This document shows, one piece after another, positions 20,019-28,209 of a stretch of DNA of 33,882 bases (positions are counted from its first letter, which is position 1; each line of letters starts with the position of its first letter). The notes beneath the pieces were generated by a model. The model ran no database searches and was not told where the DNA came from. It saw nothing but the letters and a program-made list of their open reading frames with translations. This stretch comes from JBBSNV01 sp964458605 (GTDB lineage Bacteria; Pseudomonadota; Alphaproteobacteria; Reyranellales; JAQSWP01). The translations under genes were made by a program, and so were the position numbers. The DNA lies in the NCBI GenBank assembly GCA_964458605.1, contig CAYWLS010000036.1, forward strand, positions 1 through 33,882, read 5' to 3'.

Positions 20019-21575
20019 CTATTTGCGCATGGTGCGGCCCTTGACGCCGAGCTGCTCGGGCAGGATGCGATAGGCATCTTCGATCCAGTTGCAGAGGATC
20101 GGCCGCGTGTCGCGCGGATCGATCACGTCGGGCACGCGGAACCGCTCGGCGCTGAGGAACGGCGATGCCAGGCGCTCGTATTTCAGCTCCAACTCGGCCA
20201 GGCGCTGGTCGCGCTGGTCGACCGGCAGTTCGTCGAGTTCGCGGCGATAAGCGGCGGCGATGCCGCCTTCGAACGGGATCGAACCCCAGCGCGCCGATGG
20301 CCAGGCGTAATGCAGGTTGATGCCCTGCAGCCGGGCATAGCCGCTGCCAGCCAATCCGAACAGGCGGCGCACCACGATGGCGCACCACGGCACCTTGGTT
20401 TGTTCGATGGCCGACACCACGCGCACCGAGCCACGCACATTGCCGGTGCGTTCACCTTCGACGCCGACCACCGTGCCAGGCTGGTCGACGAAGTTGACGA
20501 TCGGCAGATGGAAGGTGTCGCAGAAGTCGATGAAACTCTCCAGCTTTTCGGCCGCCGGCCGGTTCAGGCCGCCGCCGAAGCGGTAGGGATCGTTGGCGAT
20601 TACGCCGACCGGCCGGCCGGCCAGCCGGGCCAGGCACACCACCGCGGAGGTGCCGTAGTTGGGCGCGATCTCCAGCAGCGAGCCCCGATCCATCACCATC
20701 TCAAGGATTTTGCGCACCTTGTAGACCTGACGCCGCTCACGAGGAATGATCGACAGCAGCCCCTCCTCGCGCCGATCGGCAGGATCGTCACAGACGCCCA
20801 CCGGCGGCAGCTCGAACACGCTGCTGGGCAGGTAGGAAAGGAAGCGACGCGCCAGCGCGAAGGCTTCCTGCTCGGTCTCGACCTCGTTGTCGATCACCCC
20901 GCTCTGGCGCGTGTGCACCTGCGAGCCGCCCAGCGCCTCCTTGTCGACCCTGGAGCCCATGCCGCGCTGCACCACCGGCGGTCCGCCGGCGAACACCTGG
21001 CTGGTGCCCTTGACCATGATCGAGAAATGCGCGCAGGCGGCCTTCAACGCGCCCAGCCCGGCGCAGGCGCCCAGCGCGATGCCGACCACGGGGATATAGC
21101 CCAGCAATGCCGCCATCGGCCAGGTCGGATAGCCCGGGATCTTGGTCGAGCCCTGCTGCTCGACCAGCCGTACGCTGCCGCCGGCGCTTTCGACCAGTCG
21201 CACCAGCGGCATGCGCATTTCCATCGCGTAGTTCTCGGCGTAGATCCACTTCTCCGACACCGTCGCCTCGGACGAGCCGCCGCGGATAGTGTAGTCGTCG
21301 GCACCGATCGACACCTTGCGGCCGTCGATCCGCCCCGTGCCGATCACCGCATTGCTCGGTCTCACCTGCACCAGCTTGCCGTCGCGATCGTATTCGCCCT
21401 TGCCGGTCAGCACACCGAACTCGTTCCAACTGCCCGGATCGATCAGTTGTGCGATGCGCTCGCGGGCGGTCTGCCGTCCTGCCTCGTGCTGCCGCCGCAC
21501 CGCTTCCTCGCCGCCATGGCGATAGGCGAATTCCTTGCGGCGCTGCAGTTCCTCGACTTCGGCTTTCCAGCTCAT
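20019..21575 (-). CDS. Acyl-CoA carboxylase carboxyltransferase subunit 1 (divergent PccB-like)
   Basis: Transfers CO2 from carboxybiotin to an acyl-CoA. The 518 residues contain both halves of the crotonase-like carboxyltransferase fold. The N half has RMPLVRLVESAGGS, GPPVVQRGMGSRVDKEALGG and VHTRQSG. The C half has NFVDQPGTVVGVEGE and VVRRLFGLAGSGY. The C-half block differs from the usual RKAYGGAY, which marks it as a separate subtype from subunit 2. The start at 21575 (MSWKAEVEEL) is supported by GGAAG close by; a Met three codons upstream is possible. It is divergent from carboxyltransferase 2, with a double operator between them. Its substrate is not predictable. Confidence 0.9.
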   Translation of the reverse strand: MSWKAEVEELQRRKEFAYRHGGEEAVRRQHEAGRQTARERIAQLIDPGSWNEFGVLTGKGEYDRDGKLVQVRPSNAVIGTGRIDGRKVSIGADDYTIRGGSSEATVSEKWIYAENYAMEMRMPLVRLVESAGGSVRLVEQQGSTKIPGYPTWPMAALLGYIPVVGIALGACAGLGALKAACAHFSIMVKGTSQVFAGGPPVVQRGMGSRVDKEALGGSQVHTRQSGVIDNEVETEQEAFALARRFLSYLPSSVFELPPVGVCDDPADRREEGLLSIIPRERRQVYKVRKILEMVMDRGSLLEIAPNYGTSAVVCLARLAGRPVGVIANDPYRFGGGLNRPAAEKLESFIDFCDTFHLPIVNFVDQPGTVVGVEGERTGNVRGSVRVVSAIEQTKVPWCAIVVRRLFGLAGSGYARLQGINLHYAWPSARWGSIPFEGGIAAAYRRELDELPVDQRDQRLAELELKYERLASPFLSAERFRVPDVIDPRDTRPILCNWIEDAYRILPEQLGVKGRTMRK

Positions 21576-21642
21576 GTCTTCCATCCGTTTGTGGCATCGG
21601 CCGCCTGGCCGTGGCCGCAGTCTCCAGCCAGCGGAATGCCAA

Positions 21643-21661
21643 GTCAACAATTGTTGACAAT
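21643..21661. promoter_or_regulatory. Overlapping GntR-type operators between the two carboxyltransferases
   Basis: GTCAACAATTGTTGAC (21643-21658) is a perfect 16-bp palindrome. Within the region ATTGTTGACAAT (21650-21661) is an exact ATTGT-NN-ACAAT site, and AAGTCAACAAT (21641-21651) is a partial second copy on the left. The arrangement between divergent genes suggests paired dimer binding that controls both directions. Confidence 0.65.
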
Positions 21662-21726
21662 AATACACGGATCACGTTGACTCACGGCAATCGCGAAGGA
21701 ACGCCGCCAAAATTGAGGGACCCGCC

Positions 21727-23262
21727 ATGGGAATGCAAAGCAAGCTCGACGACTTCCAGCAGCGCCAGGCCAAGGCGCTGGCCATGGGTGGCGCCGCCAA
21801 GCTCGCCAAGCTCGCCGCACAGGGGACGCTCAATGCGCGCCAACGCATCGACTATCTGTGCGATCCCGACAGCTTCATCGAGGCCGGCCTGTTCGCCACC
21901 TCCGACCGGCCCGACGCGCGCGACGACACGCCCGCGGATGGCAAGGTGTGCGGCTACGGCCGCATCGACGGCCGCGAGGCGGCGGTGGTGTCGCACGACC
22001 TGACGGTCAAGGGCGCCTCGAGCAGCCCGATCAACGTGCGCAAGATGTCCCACATGCGCCGCACCGCCGTCGCCAACGGCATGCCGCTGGTGCTGCTCAA
22101 CGAAAGCTCCGGCGCCCGCATCCCCGATACGATGGGCGCGATCGGCACCGGCACGGTGGGCCAGGATCCGCAGCAATTCGTACGGCTGCGCGAAATTCCC
22201 TACGTCGCGGCGGTACTGGGGCCAGCCTTCGGCACCGCCTGCTGGTTCACCATGCTTTCCGACTTCGTGGTGATGAAGAAGAACGCCATCCTGGCGATCT
22301 CCAGTCCCAAGGTGACCTCGGTCGCCATCAACCAGGCGGTCGACCCGCAGGAACTGGGCGGCTGGCGCATGCAGAGCGAGATCACCGGCAAGGTCGACCA
22401 GGTGGTCGAGACCGATCAGGAAGCGCTCGATATGCTGAAGCGCTACCTGTCCTACCTGCCCAGCCACCACGGTGACGTTCCGCCCGCCGCCCCGGTGCCG
22501 GCCGGTTCCGACGATGGTGCGGCCAGGCTGCTCGATCTGGTGCCGGACGACCGCAGCCGGGTCTACGACATGCGCAAGGTGATCGACGCCATTGCCGACA
22601 AGGGCAGCGTGCTGCAGCTCAAGGAACGCTTCGCCAAGACTGCGGTGACGGCGTTGGGCCGCATCGACGGCCAGGTGGTGGGATTCGTCGCCAGCAATCC
22701 GCTGTTCAAGGCGGGCGCGCTGGACCCCGATTCCTGCGACAAGATCGTCAGCTTCCTGGTGCTGTGCGATTCGTTCAACATCCCGCTGATCCTTCTGGTG
22801 GACACCCCGGGCTTCCTGGTCGGCATCGAGGGCGAGCGGCGCAAGGCGCCGGGCAAGATCATGAACTTCATGAGCGCGCTGCAGATGTGCACCGTGCCGA
22901 AGATCTCGGTGGTGCTGCGCAAGAGCTACGGCCAGGCCTATCTCAACATGGGCGGCACCCGCAATTCGGACGAGATGGCCGCGTGGTTCACCGCCGATAT
23001 AGGCTTCATGGATCCGACCGTGGCGGTCAACGTGGTGCACGGCGTGCGTCGCGAAAGCGAGCCCGACCGCTTCGACGAACTGCGCGCCAGCTTCGAGCGC
23101 GACAGCTCGGCCTACGACCTGGCCAGCATCTTCTCGGCCCAGACAGTGCTCGATCCGCGCCACACGCGCCGCTACCTGGTCCGTCTGCTGCAGGTGCACC
23201 GCCGCCGGCCCAGCCGCGGCATCGGCAAGCACATGCTGGCCGGCTGGCCGACTACCTACTGA
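21727..23262 (+). CDS. Acyl-CoA carboxylase carboxyltransferase subunit 2 (PccB-like)
   Basis: Second full-length carboxyltransferase, 511 residues. N half: NESSGARIPD, with the oxyanion-hole glycines, then SPKVTSVAINQAVDPQELGG. C half: LVDTPGFLVGIEGERRKAPG and VVLRKSYGQAYLNMGG, both standard for propionyl- or methylcrotonyl-type carboxyltransferases. GAGGGA precedes the ATG at 21727. It could form its own hexamer, or a mixed hexamer with subunit 1, as known for AccD4/AccD5 of mycobacteria; the sequence does not decide. It is followed after 143 nt by the gntR gene on the same strand. Confidence 0.92.
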   Translation: MGMQSKLDDFQQRQAKALAMGGAAKLAKLAAQGTLNARQRIDYLCDPDSFIEAGLFATSDRPDARDDTPADGKVCGYGRIDGREAAVVSHDLTVKGASSSPINVRKMSHMRRTAVANGMPLVLLNESSGARIPDTMGAIGTGTVGQDPQQFVRLREIPYVAAVLGPAFGTACWFTMLSDFVVMKKNAILAISSPKVTSVAINQAVDPQELGGWRMQSEITGKVDQVVETDQEALDMLKRYLSYLPSHHGDVPPAAPVPAGSDDGAARLLDLVPDDRSRVYDMRKVIDAIADKGSVLQLKERFAKTAVTALGRIDGQVVGFVASNPLFKAGALDPDSCDKIVSFLVLCDSFNIPLILLVDTPGFLVGIEGERRKAPGKIMNFMSALQMCTVPKISVVLRKSYGQAYLNMGGTRNSDEMAAWFTADIGFMDPTVAVNVVHGVRRESEPDRFDELRASFERDSSAYDLASIFSAQTVLDPRHTRRYLVRLLQVHRRRPSRGIGKHMLAGWPTTY

Positions 23263-23405
23263 GGACGTCCTGCAGGCCGGCCGAACCAGTTTGGTCGACA
23301 TTGCCAATGTACGTTCTTATGCAGTTGAATAACGACAGATGAGCGTGTAAACACGAACCAGGCGCCACGGTCGTCTGACGGCGCTTTTACAACGAGGCCT
23401 CAGAC

Positions 23406-24173
23406 TTGAGCATTCAGCACGGTCCATCGGTCAGGCTGACTGCGGACGAAGGAGAGGCGGGAACCACGTTTCGCTGGTCGCCCAGTCGTTCCGCGCAAAC
23501 CCTTTCGCTGCCCGAGCAGATTGCCGAAACCATCGGCAATGCAATCATAAAGGGCGACCTGGAGCCCGGCCAGCGCATTCAGGAACAGACTATCGCCACC
23601 CAATTCGACGTCAGTCGCGGGCCGGTGCGCGAGGCGCTGCGCATCCTCGAGCGCGACGGCATGGTGCGCATCCTGCCGCGCCGCGGCGCCCAGGTCACCC
23701 AGCTCAGCATCGACGAGGTGAACGACGTGTTCGCCATCCGCGCCGCCCTGATCGGCCTGATGGCCCGGCTGATCGCCGAGCGGCCGGATCCGGAACTGAT
23801 CGCCCGGCTGCGCCAGCGCGCCGAGCGCCTCAGCCAACTGGCCAATTCCGATAGCGACGCGGACCAATATGTCCAAGAGAGCTATTACATGAACATGAGC
23901 ATGGCCAGCGGTTGCGGCAACCCGCGGCTGCGCGACCTGATCTATTCGCTGGCGCACCAGACCGTGCGCTATTCCCGGCTCGGGCTGTCCACCAAGGAAC
24001 GTCGCCTGCAATCGGCCAAGTTCCACAATGCCCTGGTGCGGGCGTTCCAAAAGGGAGATGCGCCGCGCGCCCAGGAAACCGCCGAGAAACTGGTGCTGGA
24101 ATCGCGCGCCATGGCGATCGCGCTGCTGCGCCAGCAGCAAGCCGGCGAACGCAGCAAGACTCGCAACCGCTGA
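23406..24173 (+). CDS. GntR family transcriptional regulator, FCD subfamily
   Basis: Likely local regulator of the island. Of 255 residues, a winged helix-turn-helix spans about 38-100, with AETIGNAIIKGDLEPGQRIQEQ and FDVSRGPVREALRILERDGMV typical of GntR. The C-terminal all-helical FCD ligand domain starts near VNDVFAIRAALIGLMARLI and keeps a possible metal-ligand His in KFHNALVRAF. The predicted start is TTG at 23406 with a GAGG upstream; no in-frame ATG precedes the DNA-binding domain. FCD regulators usually bind TTGT-NN-ACAA palindromes and are released by small organic acids or acyl-CoAs. Exactly such sites occur in four promoters here, but not at its own. Confidence 0.92.
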   Translation: MSIQHGPSVRLTADEGEAGTTFRWSPSRSAQTLSLPEQIAETIGNAIIKGDLEPGQRIQEQTIATQFDVSRGPVREALRILERDGMVRILPRRGAQVTQLSIDEVNDVFAIRAALIGLMARLIAERPDPELIARLRQRAERLSQLANSDSDADQYVQESYYMNMSMASGCGNPRLRDLIYSLAHQTVRYSRLGLSTKERRLQSAKFHNALVRAFQKGDAPRAQETAEKLVLESRAMAIALLRQQQAGERSKTRNR

Positions 24174-24223
24174 AATCGCGGCCCGCCGGCACCGGTCGCC
24201 CGGCGCCGCCGCTGCCCCCCTCG

Positions 24224-24442
24224 TCAGCCCAGCACGGCCACGACCTGACCTTCGGTGACGGCCTCCCCTTCACCCACCAGGATTTCCTTCACCACCCCGG
24301 CATCGGGCGACAGCACCGGAATCTCCATTTTCATCGATTCGAGGATCATGATCGGATCCTCCTCGGCCACCTTGTCGCCGATATTGACTCTGATCTGCCA
24401 TACCGTACCGGTGATCTCAGTCCTGACCTGCTGATCCGACAC
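24224..24442 (-). CDS. Stand-alone biotin carboxyl carrier protein (72 aa)
   Basis: Carries biotin between the biotin carboxylase and a carboxyltransferase. The biotinyl motif ESMKMEIP holds the modified Lys, flanked by TGTVWQIRVNIGDKVAEEDPI and the mirrored half AGVVKEILVGEGEAVTEGQVV. The two halves form the usual hammerhead fold. There is no N-terminal Pro/Ala extension as in AccB, so it is a minimal carrier. GTG at 24442 is chosen as start because AAGGAGG lies 5 nt upstream and the family normally begins at this point (SDQQVRTEITG). The ATG at 24466 lacks a ribosome site. It converges on gntR and is divergent from CoA-transferase 2 across an operator. Confidence 0.9.
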   Translation of the reverse strand: MSDQQVRTEITGTVWQIRVNIGDKVAEEDPIMILESMKMEIPVLSPDAGVVKEILVGEGEAVTEGQVVAVLG

Positions 24443-24507
24443 CGTCTCCTCCTTGCCGCGTCGCATGCGCGAGGCATGCGCTTTCGCACACGTCTTGCTC
24501 CAGCGTG

Positions 24508-24535
24508 ATACTATGCTGTATTGTCATATTGTCAA
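24508..24535 (-). promoter_or_regulatory. Putative promoter of the biotin carrier gene
   Basis: On the minus strand, an exact TTGACA (24530-24535) is followed after 16 nt by TAGTAT (24508-24513), 4 of 6 to the -10 consensus. The -35 is embedded in the operator, as proposed for the biotin carboxylase gene. Confidence 0.5.
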
Positions 24536-24541
24536 CAATAT
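24526..24541. promoter_or_regulatory. GntR-type operator between biotin carrier and CoA-transferase 2
   Basis: ATATTGTCAACAATAT has 7-bp perfect arms around a CA centre and contains the 12-bp core ATTGTCAACAAT (24528-24539). It is the strongest example of the motif in the window. An additional half-like TTGTCAT lies immediately to the left. Confidence 0.7.
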
Positions 24542-24602
24542 ACTTGCCAGCGTTTGACAAGGCGGCCAGGAGCGGCCGCAGCGCTGCAACGGGAGATTGC
24601 GC

Positions 24603-25859
24603 ATGGACGGCTATTCTCAGCGTCGCACCGGCCCACTGACCGGCTGCCGGGTTCTCGAACTGGGATCGACCATTGCCGGACCCTTCTGTGGCCGGCTGCT
24701 GGCCGATTTCGGAGCCGAAGTCATCAAGGTCGAGGACCCCACCGGCGACGCGGTGCGCTCGATGGGCAAGCGCCACAACGGCGTGTCGCTCTACGCGGCC
24801 AGCATTCTGCGCAACAAGCGGCTAATCGCCATCGACCTGCGCAAGCCGGAAGGCCAGGATGTGGTGCGCCGGCTGGCAAGTTCCTGCGACATCGTGGTGG
24901 AGAACTTCCGGCCGGGCGGGCTCGAGCAATGGGGCCTCGGCTATGAGGATCTGCGCCGCATCCGGCCCGATCTTGTCATGGCGCGCATTTCCGGCTTCGG
25001 TCAGGACGGCCCCTACAGCCACCGCCCCGGCTTTGGAATTATCGGCGAGGCGGTGAGCGGGCTGCGTCACCTGACGGGCGATCCCGACCGGCCGCCGGCG
25101 CGCGTGGCGGTGTCGCTGACCGACTACATTGCCGGCCTCTATGCCGCGTTCGGCATCGTCATGGCGGTGTTGGAACGCAAATCAACCGGCCAGGGCCAGT
25201 TGGTCGATGCCACCCTGTTCGAGTCGGCTTTCAGCTTCATGGAACCTTTCATTCCCGCCTTTGACAAGCTGGGCGACATTCCCAACCGCGCCGGCCCAGC
25301 ACTGCCCGGCCATGCCCCAAACACGCTGTACAAGGCAAGCGACGGCTACATCCATATCGCCGCCGCCAGCCAAAGCTTGTTCCGCCGTCTGATCAAGGTG
25401 ATGGATCAGGAGGCGCTAATCGGCGACCCGCGATTCGCCACGCCGGTGCTGCGCGGCGAGAACAGCGAGGCGCTGGATGCCATAGTCGGAGCCTGGACTG
25501 CATGCCACAGCGTCCAGCAGATCGAAGATATGCTGTGCAATCCCCAGGTCGCGGTGCCGGCGGCACGCATCTATACCGTGGCCGATATCTTCCGTGACGC
25601 CCATTTCAAGGCGCGCGATATGATCAAGGAAGTGGCCGAGCAGGATCTGGGCACGATCAAGCTGGCCAATGTCGTACCCAAGCTATCGGGCAGTCCTGGC
25701 CAGATTCGCTGGAGCGGCAGGCGCCTCGGCCAGGATACCCGCAACGTGATGAGAGAATTGGCCGGGTTCGACGACGGCCAGATCGACTCCCTGAGTGCCG
25801 CGGGCGCGATCTATTGCGGCGATTCCAAGGGAGTGGAAGCCGATCAAATCGCGATATGA
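24603..25859 (+). CDS. Class III CoA-transferase, CaiB/BaiF family (paralogue 2)
   Basis: Second acid-activating CoA-transferase, 418 residues. The catalytic Asp is Asp174 in VSLTDYIAGLYAAFG, the same residue number as in paralogue 1. Other shared blocks are RLLADFGAEVIKVE, ENFRPGGLEQWGLGYE, RISGFGQDGPY and GDPDRPPARV. GGGAG 7 nt before the ATG at 24603 fixes the start; a TTG two codons upstream is less likely. The upstream DNA also resembles that of paralogue 1, from the operator into a CTTG-CAGC segment. The two may form a heteromer, or act on different acids. It is the last gene of the island before the gene-poor margin. Confidence 0.92.
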   Translation: MDGYSQRRTGPLTGCRVLELGSTIAGPFCGRLLADFGAEVIKVEDPTGDAVRSMGKRHNGVSLYAASILRNKRLIAIDLRKPEGQDVVRRLASSCDIVVENFRPGGLEQWGLGYEDLRRIRPDLVMARISGFGQDGPYSHRPGFGIIGEAVSGLRHLTGDPDRPPARVAVSLTDYIAGLYAAFGIVMAVLERKSTGQGQLVDATLFESAFSFMEPFIPAFDKLGDIPNRAGPALPGHAPNTLYKASDGYIHIAAASQSLFRRLIKVMDQEALIGDPRFATPVLRGENSEALDAIVGAWTACHSVQQIEDMLCNPQVAVPAARIYTVADIFRDAHFKARDMIKEVAEQDLGTIKLANVVPKLSGSPGQIRWSGRRLGQDTRNVMRELAGFDDGQIDSLSAAGAIYCGDSKGVEADQIAI

Positions 25860-26868
25860 TTCTTGGCAACGCATCTCATCACGCCAACCTGTGGCGAAGC
25901 TGCGATTTCGCGCTTGGTTTTGGATACGAAGTTCTTGAAAGCCCAGAGCAGACGCAACCGACCCAAGCCTCGCAGGAACAATGGCCCGCCATTGGTCCTG
26001 ATGCGGTCCGGCCGAGAACGCTCTCGAGGCATCGAAATACATGTCCACCGCACCACGTTTGGTTTTGACCTGGATCAGATCGAAGTTTCTGCCGCTCCTG
26101 GTTATCGGACTCCGGTCGACTTTTTCCGCTCCGGATTGATCTCTCCAAACATATCGCGGAGAACCCGATTTTCCTCGGTAGCCGCGCGCCGGGAATCGCG
26201 ACCATGAACGGGAATAGCGTCTTCGATCGTCCCGCTGTCCCAGGTTTTCGTGGCGACGCATGGCGCGCCAGCCGTCAGCGCGGCCACAGGCGCAAGCCTC
26301 TGGTATGTCGATGTTGGAGGGACCGTTGGCAGCCGTCCGACTTCCTTTGGCCACCAGCAAAGGCGCGACCCTGAAACTTTCCTCGCCCGCATGGCGACCA
26401 TGGCGGAGAGGCGAACAGAAGTCGGTTTCGTCACCACCTCCGATCGACCGCTCGCTCGGCAAGGATATGCCTCGCTACGGCATCTGGGTCAGCGATGGCG
26501 GGAGCGACACGGAGATGCTGGCTGTGTTGCACAGCCTGGCACACAGCGGGGCAAGATCGGCGGCTTTGCCGACAGCGAAGGCACCACGGGAATTGGCTGG
26601 CGGTCAAAGAGAAGCCCGGAGATTGTCTCATGCGCTGGCCGGACCGAGGCCCAAACAGCAATCCGATTCCGCATCTTGGCGATGATCAACTTGAGGCCCT
26701 CGTCCGGGACCCGGAGGAGGAGGATGGCGAACGCTTGCGGACAAGGGCCGATCGCCTTCGGATCGAGGGCAAGTCTTTGGCCGCGATCGAGGCTGCAGAC
26801 CGTGGTGGCGCCCACGCGCCCGGCGCCGCAGCAATAAGGCTTAATTAACTGGCTAAGCCATTGAAATT
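25860..26868. other. Gene-poor, probably degenerate margin next to tRNA-Lys
   Basis: About 1 kb without a gene I can support. Several open frames of 60-260 codons overlap on both strands, none with a ribosome site plus recognisable domain. By eye it is less GC-rich and lacks the strong third-position GC bias of its neighbours. A plus-strand piece near 26660-26840 reads DDQLEALVRDPEEEDGERLR and continues RLRIEGKSLAAIEAA. It looks protein-like and faintly recalls the C-terminal helices of serine recombinases, but this is too weak for a call. This is the place where an integrase would be expected, so decayed mobility genes are the best guess. Confidence 0.45.
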
Positions 26869-26945
<77 letters not shown>

Positions 26946-26977
26946 GCACCATCCGGGCTCCCTCGCGGGAGGCGATG

Positions 26978-27006
26978 CGTATAGCAAAGCCGGGACCCCT
27001 TGTCGA
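26978..27006 (-). promoter_or_regulatory. Promoter of tRNA-Lys
   Basis: On the minus strand, TCGACA (27001-27006, 5 of 6 to the -35) is followed after exactly 17 nt by TATACG (26978-26983, 4 of 6 to the -10). Initiation near 26971 would leave a leader of about 26 nt before the tRNA. It lies outside the island, so the tRNA keeps its native promoter. Confidence 0.6.
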
Positions 27007-27021
27007 CACAGTTTTGGGGAT

Positions 27022-27053
27022 AAAAAGCCGTGGCGATCCAAGGCCTTGGCGCC
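27022..27053 (-). terminator. Intrinsic terminator downstream of mrdB
   Basis: On the minus strand, a hairpin centred on the palindrome CCAAGGCCTTGG (27038-27049), extended by outer GGCG/CGCC pairing, runs into CGGC and then TTTTT (27022-27026). It lies about 30 nt after the mrdB stop and ends the rod-shape operon before the tRNA promoter. Confidence 0.6.
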
Positions 27054-27081
27054 ATGCCCGGCGGGGCGGCGCCCGGCCTGG

Positions 27082-28209
27082 CTAGAGCCCGCCGCCGGAG
27101 CGGTTGATCACCACGTCGCGGTGCACATAGACGCTGACCAGCAGGCCGCAGCCGGCCAGCACCGCCAGCATCGCCGTGCCGCCATAGGACACCAGCGGCA
27201 GCGGCACGCCGACCACCGGCAGCACGCCCATCACCATGCCGATATTGATGAACAGGTAGAGGAAGATGGTGAAGGAGATGCCCATCGCCAGCATGCGGCC
27301 GAAATGGCTGCGGCTGCGCAGGGCGATGCCGAAGCCGTAGACCAGCACGCAGACAAACAGCCCCAGCAGCACCACGCCGCCCACCAGGCCGAATTCCTCG
27401 GCGAACATGGTGAAGATGAAGTCGGTCTGCTTCTCGGGCAGGAAATTGAGGTGGCCTTGCGTGCCGGCCATGAAGCCCTTGCCGAACAGCCCACCCGAGC
27501 CAAGCGCGATCTTCGACTGGGTGATGTGGTAGCCGGTGCCGAGCGGATCGTTGTCGGGATTGAGGAAGGTCATCAGCCGCTGCTTCTGGTAGTCGCGCAG
27601 CATGCCCCAGGCGACCGGGAAGGCGCCGCCCGCCCCGGCGATCGCCACCAGGAACATCCACAGCCGCACCCCGGCGCAGAACATGATGGCGCCGCCGGCG
27701 AACACCAGCATCAGCGCGGTGCCGAGATCGGGCTGCTTCATCACCAGCGCCACCGGCACCAGGACGATCAGCACCGGCGGGATCGCCGCCGTGACCCGGC
27801 CGATATTCTCGACATTGAGGTTGTGGTAGTAGCGCGCCAGCGCCAGCACCATGGCGATCTTCATCAGCTCCGAGGGCTGCAGCTGGATGACGTAGAGATC
27901 CAGCCAGCGCTGCGCGCCCATGCCGATGGCGCCCATCACGTCGACCGCCGCCAGCAGCGCCAGCACCGCGAAATAGACCGGGTAGGCCAGTTGCAGCCAG
28001 ATCCTGATATCGACCAGCCCGATCGCCACCATGAACAGCAGCGACACGCCGAAGCGGACGATGTGCTTCATCGCCCACGGATCGACCCGGCCGCCGGCCG
28101 CCGAATAGAGCACGGCAAAGCCGATGCCGGCGATCATGGCGAGCAGCAGCACCATGCCCCAGTTGATCTGCCACAGCTTCTCGCCCAGGGTCATTTCCGG
28201 CGCGCGCAT
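27082..28209 (-). CDS. mrdB: Rod-shape-determining SEDS glycosyltransferase RodA
   Basis: Polytopic inner-membrane peptidoglycan polymerase that works with PBP2 in lateral wall growth. The 375 residues have about ten membrane segments (for example WGMVLLLAMIAGIGFAVLYS and VVLLGLFVCVLVYGFGIAL). SEDS hallmarks are QPSELMKIAMVLALARYY, KQPDLGTALML and the C-terminal PLPLVSYGGTAML. The region DPLGTGYHITQSKIALGSGGLFGKG is the family's large periplasmic loop. The start at 28209 is chosen because its ATG overlaps the mrdA stop by one base (TGATG); a second Met five codons later is possible. It is the last gene of the operon. Confidence 0.95.
   Translation of the reverse strand: MRAPEMTLGEKLWQINWGMVLLLAMIAGIGFAVLYSAAGGRVDPWAMKHIVRFGVSLLFMVAIGLVDIRIWLQLAYPVYFAVLALLAAVDVMGAIGMGAQRWLDLYVIQLQPSELMKIAMVLALARYYHNLNVENIGRVTAAIPPVLIVLVPVALVMKQPDLGTALMLVFAGGAIMFCAGVRLWMFLVAIAGAGGAFPVAWGMLRDYQKQRLMTFLNPDNDPLGTGYHITQSKIALGSGGLFGKGFMAGTQGHLNFLPEKQTDFIFTMFAEEFGLVGGVVLLGLFVCVLVYGFGIALRSRSHFGRMLAMGISFTIFLYLFINIGMVMGVLPVVGVPLPLVSYGGTAMLAVLAGCGLLVSVYVHRDVVINRSGGGL

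Noticed and set aside
25683..26462. A 259-codon minus-strand frame overlapping the end of CoA-transferase 2
   Set aside because: It overlaps a well-supported gene, its composition is irregular, and I could not match it to any transposase or integrase motif.
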